Shown piece by piece: positions 58,854 to 64,000 of a stretch of 64,000 bases of DNA. Numbering within the stretch: the stretch's first letter is position 1; the number at the start of each line of letters is the position of its first letter. A program made the position numbers and the translations under genes. The DNA is from Sinohyriopsis cumingii (Eukaryota > Mollusca > Bivalvia > Unionida > Unionidae), in NCBI GenBank assembly GCA_028554795.2, contig CM068827.1, positions 77,826,677 through 77,890,676 on the forward strand, in the 5' to 3' direction. Below the pieces are notes generated by a model that was not told where the DNA came from, ran no database searches, and was given only the letters and a program-made list of their open reading frames with translations.

Positions 58854-60925
58854 CATTTTATTCTGAAAAAATAAATGTAACACAGCATCTTATTCAACTG
58901 TGAAACAAGGCAAGATATCGCGAAATCATGCTTTTTAAAAGTGTTAAGGAAATTCATGTATATCAATGAAAAGTTGGCAAAAACAGGTGGCCATCCACCA
59001 ATATTGTGTATCCTAGTGCAATCAGGAAAAGATAGTAAATGGAAAAAATATTGAAATAAAATATCTCACATTTAAACATAATTGGATATTTTCGTGAACG
59101 AATTTTGAGCAAAAATCATTTTATTTTTCTAACTTTATTCAAACTAAGATGAACACTTTTATATTAGGTACAGGATGTTAAATAGTTAAAAAGAATATTT
59201 CAGATTTCGCAGTCATATTCTGATGCAAGGACTTGAATCTAAGACATATTCTGATGCAAGGACTAGAATCTAAGTCATATTCTGGTGCAAGGACTAAAAT
59301 CTAAGTCATATTCTGGTGCAAGGACTAGAATCTAAGTCATATTCTGGTGCAAGGACTAGAATCTAAGTCATATTCTGATGCAAGAGTTTGAATGCTAGTC
59401 ATGATTATAAGATAAACAGAGTTTTATTGCAACATTTCATAATGTAATTTTGGTCCTTTTCTTTGAAAATAATTGATTCGCATTTTAATTAAATACAAGC
59501 AAAAACAAATGTATGCCCATCGCCGCATTGTTAAGTAAAATGTAATAAATGCAATTATGTTTAAATTAATTGCATTAAACAAATAGCTCTGTGCATGGTC
59601 TTAGCTGGCTTTATTTCAGACTGTGTTGACATTATTTAGAGTGGAAATGTAAATGTCACTGTATAGCATACAAATGGAATAGATTTGAATCAAGACGATC
59701 GAAATAGTTCAGTCAGATATTCAGAAAGCAGTGGGTGTAATTCCGAGCAATACTTTATTAGATTGTTTTCAGGTCATTTTGACCTGAACTGCGGAAATAT
59801 TGGGCGGACAAGATGAGTTGTCATACCGGAAATGTAACATTTATCATTGTTTCTAAAGCGTATTTAGTCCTCATGAGTTCGATAGAGAACAAATGCTAGG
59901 CGTAATATTTTATGGGCTTATTTCCGTTGTCCCATGTCTCGGGGGGGGGGGCGATAACTCCCTTATTTAAGGAAATAATACATATTTGAAGATAATATTA
60001 TTACGACTCTATGGTCTTATAATAAGTAATAGAAAAGTGTGAGGAGCAACATTTCAACATATAGTTTATTTCCAGAGAATACAAATTATAAATATAGAAA
60101 AGAACTCACGGTATTGCGAATTTAATACCAAATAATACTAGAATTACTAATGGATAAAGGTCTGAATAAACTTTAGTGGTATTCCCAAAGGTTCCAACGC
60201 TAAAGGTGTTAATGTGCCTCTAGTGGCCTGTAGTCTCTAAGGTACTAATGTACCAATGACCAGAATGGTAATGATGTGCCAACAACCTTTTGTTGATCAC
60301 ATTAACATAATCCAATGTTTTATTGCTTGAAATGACTATAAGCTCCAGTCAATGTCTTTTTCCATGAAAATTATAGAGCACTTTGTATTTCCAGAGAATA
60401 ACAAATAATTTTCACCCAAATCAAAATAAGAATCCTTCAACATAAATGATTTCTGTCTACATACTATCGTACGAATAAGTTTTCCTTCCTGTAAACAACA
60501 TTAAAAAGAAAAAGAAGAGACATGATGTAGGACAAAAGTTCATTTCAAGAACAATCCAAGCTAAAAATTAGAAAGGTCTGCTACTAAAGTTATACTAAAG
60601 AACATAATAAATATAATGTCACTGACTCATACTAAGATAATGATCCTAATATTTAACTTAAACTCACAGGGAAATACTGACTATGCATTAGTTGTTAACA
60701 GAATAAACGTTCAATTATTCTGGTCAGGTAGACAAAGAACTTGATCTTGGACAAGGTCAGCTACAAAATACAATTTTGCATAATCTATAGCATGAAATAA
60801 ATAAAAATGCTAACAAACAAGGCAAATGAAATACACATAACAATATCTATTTCATCTATATCACAATTTACGGGACGTAGAGAGATCGTAAGATTCATAT
60901 ATAGGTTGCAGATAAAAAGAAAATA
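58854..60925. repeat. AT-rich interspersed repeat R1, copy 2
   Basis: It matches 23918-25232 with two main differences: a six-fold 31-bp tandem at 59212-59400 and an extra 610 bp at 59675-60284. The extra segment includes a run of ten or more G (59941-59950) and a perfect inverted pair 'aggtca-ttt-tgacct' (59771-59785). Part of it also occurs in the diverged copy at 39425-40305. No coding domain is visible. Confidence 0.82.
59212..59400 (+). repeat. 31-bp tandem repeat within R1 copy 2
   Basis: Six units of 'tcatattctggtgcaaggac' plus 'tagaatctaag' at a 31-bp period. Units 3-5 are almost identical, and the outer units carry 'tgatg' variants. The paralogous position at about 24272-24305 has a single unit ('tcatattctgacgcaagcgtttgaatactag'). 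Confidence 0.93.
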
Positions 60926-60929
60926 TATA

Positions 60930-60991
60930 TATCCCTCCCTCCCTCCCTCCCTACCTACCTACCTACCTACATACATACATACATACATACA
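60930..60991. repeat. (TCCC)n-(TACC)n-(ACAT)n compound microsatellite
   Basis: Three tetranucleotide runs lie in succession at the end of R1 copy 2. The equivalent place in copy 1 has only 'tccatccttccatccatacg', so the run grew after the copies parted. Confidence 0.92.
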
Positions 60992-61112
60992 ACATATTAT
61001 AATACATTCTATTCAAGAACAGAATCCAGTTGACAACAATCACATGGCAAGCATGCATTTGGTATAATGCTCTCCTGTGACCCTGAACTTTACGAAGCAT
61101 TTCATGTCATGT

Positions 61113-61986
61113 TATAAATGAATTGAATGAGAAAATAATTGATTAATGCGTGCGTATATAATATTCAAATATTGGATAAATTAAGTTACATAATCCGCAC
61201 GAACTAAATAATAAAAGTACAAATAAATGACTTTAGACAGTACCAGCGCAAGGGGTGAATGATTCACAGTGATTTCACAACGAAAGAATGATGTGTTTTA
61301 CTAAAATATGTAAAACTGGTATTGTACTCATAGAGTAAAAATGCATGCATTCAAATAGTTCAAAATGATGAAAACAAAGGAACAAATGTACACAATATCT
61401 TTACAGTCCCAAAAACACACTGGTATTACAAACCCTAAAGATTATCCCACGGCTAAATGATTATATGTATGGAGTTACGCACTCCGTCATCAGCACACTT
61501 GGCTACCAGTCACACTGGTCAGTCAAGCAGACAGTATTCCAGGTTGGTCAATCATGCAATCAGCGCCCTCCAATCTCGGTCAGCAACGCCCGATCATCTG
61601 CTACTCGACCAGCAACAATTTACGCAGCTCTACGGTTGCTATGGTTCAGCTTCACAGCTGCTACGGTCAATTCCTATGGTTAGCTCTACAGCTTGTTCCA
61701 CGACGACTGCGATCACTTCGATCACTCTGGTCATTCCGACCACTCCGATCACTCTGGTCAGTTAAAAATACATCTAACACCGTGTACTATGCATGACACG
61801 GGCATATATGATAAAATGTAATGACATATACGGTAAGATACACATATTACATTATCGGCACAACAATTATGAAACAATGCACAAGTCAGAAATGAACCCA
61901 AACGTGCCCGACAAGACTCTTACAGTACTAAACGTTTCCTAAAAATGCAACTTTATATAGTGCTAATATAAATCTCTTGCTAAGTC
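61113..61986. repeat. Interspersed repeat R2, copy 2
   Basis: It is homologous to 47561-48448 along its length, in the same orientation, including the block 'cgaccagcaaca.tttac.cagct.tacgg.tgctatgg'. It shows some short deletions relative to copy 1 (for example 'taatgacatatacgg' against 'taatgacgttatatacgg'). No coding domain is recognised. The 102-codon open frame at 61457-61765 is not convincingly conserved. Confidence 0.85.
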
Positions 61987-62786
61987 ACAAACAAGAATAG
62001 AAAATATTTGCATGATACTACGTAAGCTGATGCTACATAGAAAATATACACAAAACGTGGTGGTACAATGTTTATATTTTATACACAAGAAATTAATAAC
62101 TCACATACATCTACAGCTGAAGATATGCAAGTCCTTAAATTTATTGATGTGGTCCCTCAGATTTACATCATAGAGGAGACCCCTAGTGTCTAAAATTAAA
62201 GGGTTTTTATGTTTTTGTAGCTTTCCTCCATATGTCTTTTGTTGTCTAATTTTTTAAAAAAAAATTTCAATTTTATTAAATCGTGTTCAAGGGTTTTTAC
62301 ACCTCCCTAATTAGTGTATAGCTACTCCTTGACCTTAGCTGGTCTTATAGTTTTTTACATAAGTGATCCGTGCCCGGGTTTAATGTTGTCCAGTGATAGC
62401 TATGTGATTTGTGCTATATTGTTCTGTATGTTATCCCTTGTATTTCTGTTCGGACTGGCTTGTAAAGATTAAATTTTATTTGAGTTATTATTTATATTAA
62501 ATTTAATTTTTTGGAAGCAGTTTAGTGTACGTACAGGACTAATAAGTATATGTATTTGTTTTTTTTCAGAGAGAAGTAAGGAAATACTTAACTGAGTTCA
62601 TATTATGGTCACCTTGGATTGCATAGCGCACGCGTTCAGCTTAGAGTTGATTGGTTAATGCGCGTGCAGCACTTGCGTCCTGCATGAGCTAGTAGCTGCT
62701 CATGCTAGCACGTGCTGCAAGTTTGATGTCATTAATAATTCAAGATATTTCAAATTGCAGCATTGGTAATTATATATAAAAATTAA
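61987..62786. other. Unassigned sequence
   Basis: No gene or repeat is recognised. A block around 62620-62720 is more GC-rich ('gcgcacgcgttcagc', 'gcgcgtgcagcac') with short internal 'catgctagcacgtgctgca' complementarity. Its function is unknown. Confidence 0.5.
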
Positions 62787-63330
62787 TTCAAGAAGTTCAA
62801 GTTCAAGTTACATCACTGATAATAAATAGTTAAATATATATATATATATATAAGTATCAATTCAAGAAGTTCGAGTTCTAGCATTGATAATAAATGGTTA
62901 AATATATATAAGTATCAATTCAAGAAGTTCGAGTTCTAGCATTGATAATAAATGGTTAAATATATATAAGTATCAATTCAAGAAGTTCGAGTTCTAGCAT
63001 TGATAATAAATGGTTAAATATATATAAGTATCAATTCAAGAAGTTCGAGTTCTAGCATTGATAATAAATGGTTAAATATATATAAGTATCAATTCAAGAA
63101 GTTCGAGTTCTAGCATTGATAATAAATGGTTAAATATATATAAGTATCAATTCAAGAAGTTCGAGTTCTAGCATTGATAATAAATGGTTAAATATATATA
63201 AGTATCAATTCAAGAAGTTCGAGTTCTAGCATTGATAATAAATGGTTAAATATATATAAGTATCAATTCAAGAAGTTCGAGTTCTAGCATTGTTATTAAA
63301 TGGTTACATATATTCAAGAAGTTCAAGTTA
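62787..63330 (+). repeat. 58-bp minisatellite, eight near-identical units plus edges
   Basis: The unit runs from 'ttcaagaagttcgagttct' to 'aaatatatataagtatcaa', with a 58-bp period (unit starts at 62861, 62919, 62977, 63035, 63093, 63151, 63209 and 63267). The inner units look identical. The first (62787) and last (63312) are diverged, one with a longer TA run and the other shortened. The pattern indicates very recent expansion or strong homogenisation. Confidence 0.97.
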
Positions 63331-64000
63331 TACCATTCCGCGATAGCGTGTTTCATTTTTGAAAGCATTTCTTAAGTACAAATAAGTAAATAAGTAAATA
63401 ATGTTTCCAGTGTATAAGTTTGTTTGTTGTTTGTATGTTTGTGGTTAGTATAAAATTAGTGAAAATTCTGTCAAATTGCGTTTCAAGTTACAAGTTATGG
63501 TAATTTGGTAGCAGATCTTTTCTGCTGAGTACATTTAAGAAACTGAAATAATTCTAATGCTAACATGCGATGTAGTTATTTTGTATGGTGTTTGCATGTT
63601 TGCAAATAGATTAGAAAAGCTGTAGTGCGTGGTTCAGTAATTAGCAAAGAAGTAGAGAAGCTTGTAAGTCTTTATTCGTCCATTAAGAATTGTTGTGTTC
63701 CGTTATTTGAATTTTGTCATATACATCATAATATATTGATAATTGTGTTTTCGAGTTATATCCCCAACTTGTATTCAGTTCTAGTATTATAGTACACTTA
63801 TTGTATACATACTTTTATATTGTTAGTTTTGTTATCGAGTTGTATCCCTCGATTAGTTATTAAGTTCTACATCTTATAATTCGTTATGAATCATAGCCCT
63901 GTAAATTCAGAGTCATTTCCATAGTAGTATACCGTTACATATATTTCCTTAGAAATATTAAACGTCCTTTATCTTTAATCCTGAATTCAAGTCCATGTTC
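63331..64000. other. Unassigned AT-rich sequence to window end
   Basis: No coding domain is recognised. Short partial repeats ('gttttcgagttatatcccc', 'gttatcgagttgtatccc') lie near 63748 and 63830. Confidence 0.5.

Noticed and set aside
61457..61796. A conserved coding region in R2 (matched by 47996-48265)
   Set aside because: The two copies keep parts of a frame because the DNA is similar, but starts and ends differ and the product is low-complexity Thr/Ser/Ile text.

Overview
The window looks like nuclear DNA of an animal, most likely a marine invertebrate and plausibly a mollusc. It is AT-rich and full of microsatellites. It carries a Penelope-like element with a GIY-YIG module, CR1/L2, RTE and Jockey-type LINEs, a Ty3/Gypsy pol remnant, and tRNA-headed SINEs ending in CAA or CA tracts. 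I see no operons, no ribosome-binding-site-led genes and no intact multi-exon host gene. The species call is inference. In practice this is a gene desert built from transposon remains and tandem repeats.

Layout. 1-7060: a degenerate 28-bp tandem repeat field interrupted by a truncated SINE (838-1090), a 1.2-kb non-autonomous element with a terminal hairpin (1462-2699), a tRNA-headed SINE (3115-3272) and a decayed Jockey-like LINE on the minus strand (3490-5985). 7060-18420: mostly unassigned AT-rich sequence with a degenerate ~34-bp tandem field, two (TA)n tracts, an old SINE and an RTE-type 3' end (16359-17036). 18420-28200: a decayed LINE RT; a CR1/L2-type LINE (20285-23225) inserted inside a SINE; the first copy of AT-rich repeat R1; and a Penelope-like element (25516-28195) with inverted terminal repeats and a hammerhead-like fold. 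29205-35892: an in-frame 33-bp minisatellite, a small inverted-repeat element, SINE-A copies, and two adjacent non-autonomous elements meeting at a TTAA (31807-33013 and 33014-35390). 38266-46060: a Ty3/Gypsy RT remnant, another R1 copy, a 163-178-bp tandem repeat and a decayed CR1-like LINE. 46740-52105: a long (TA)n, a broken P2X7-type C-terminal domain exon cut off by repeat R2, SINEs and a 22-bp minisatellite. 52110-64000: an unknown insert with a promoter-like cluster, a second inverted copy of the TTAA element, more SINEs, and second copies of R1 and R2. It ends with a 58-bp minisatellite of nearly identical units.

The pieces do not act together as a pathway. They record a sequence of events: nested insertions, paired inverted copies that allow relative dating, and local tandem expansions (22, 31, 33 and 58 bp) that can be ordered against unexpanded sister copies. 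Possible host-related material is limited to the P2X7-like domain fragment (47190-47560) and a speculative promoter/first-exon arrangement (53325-53430).
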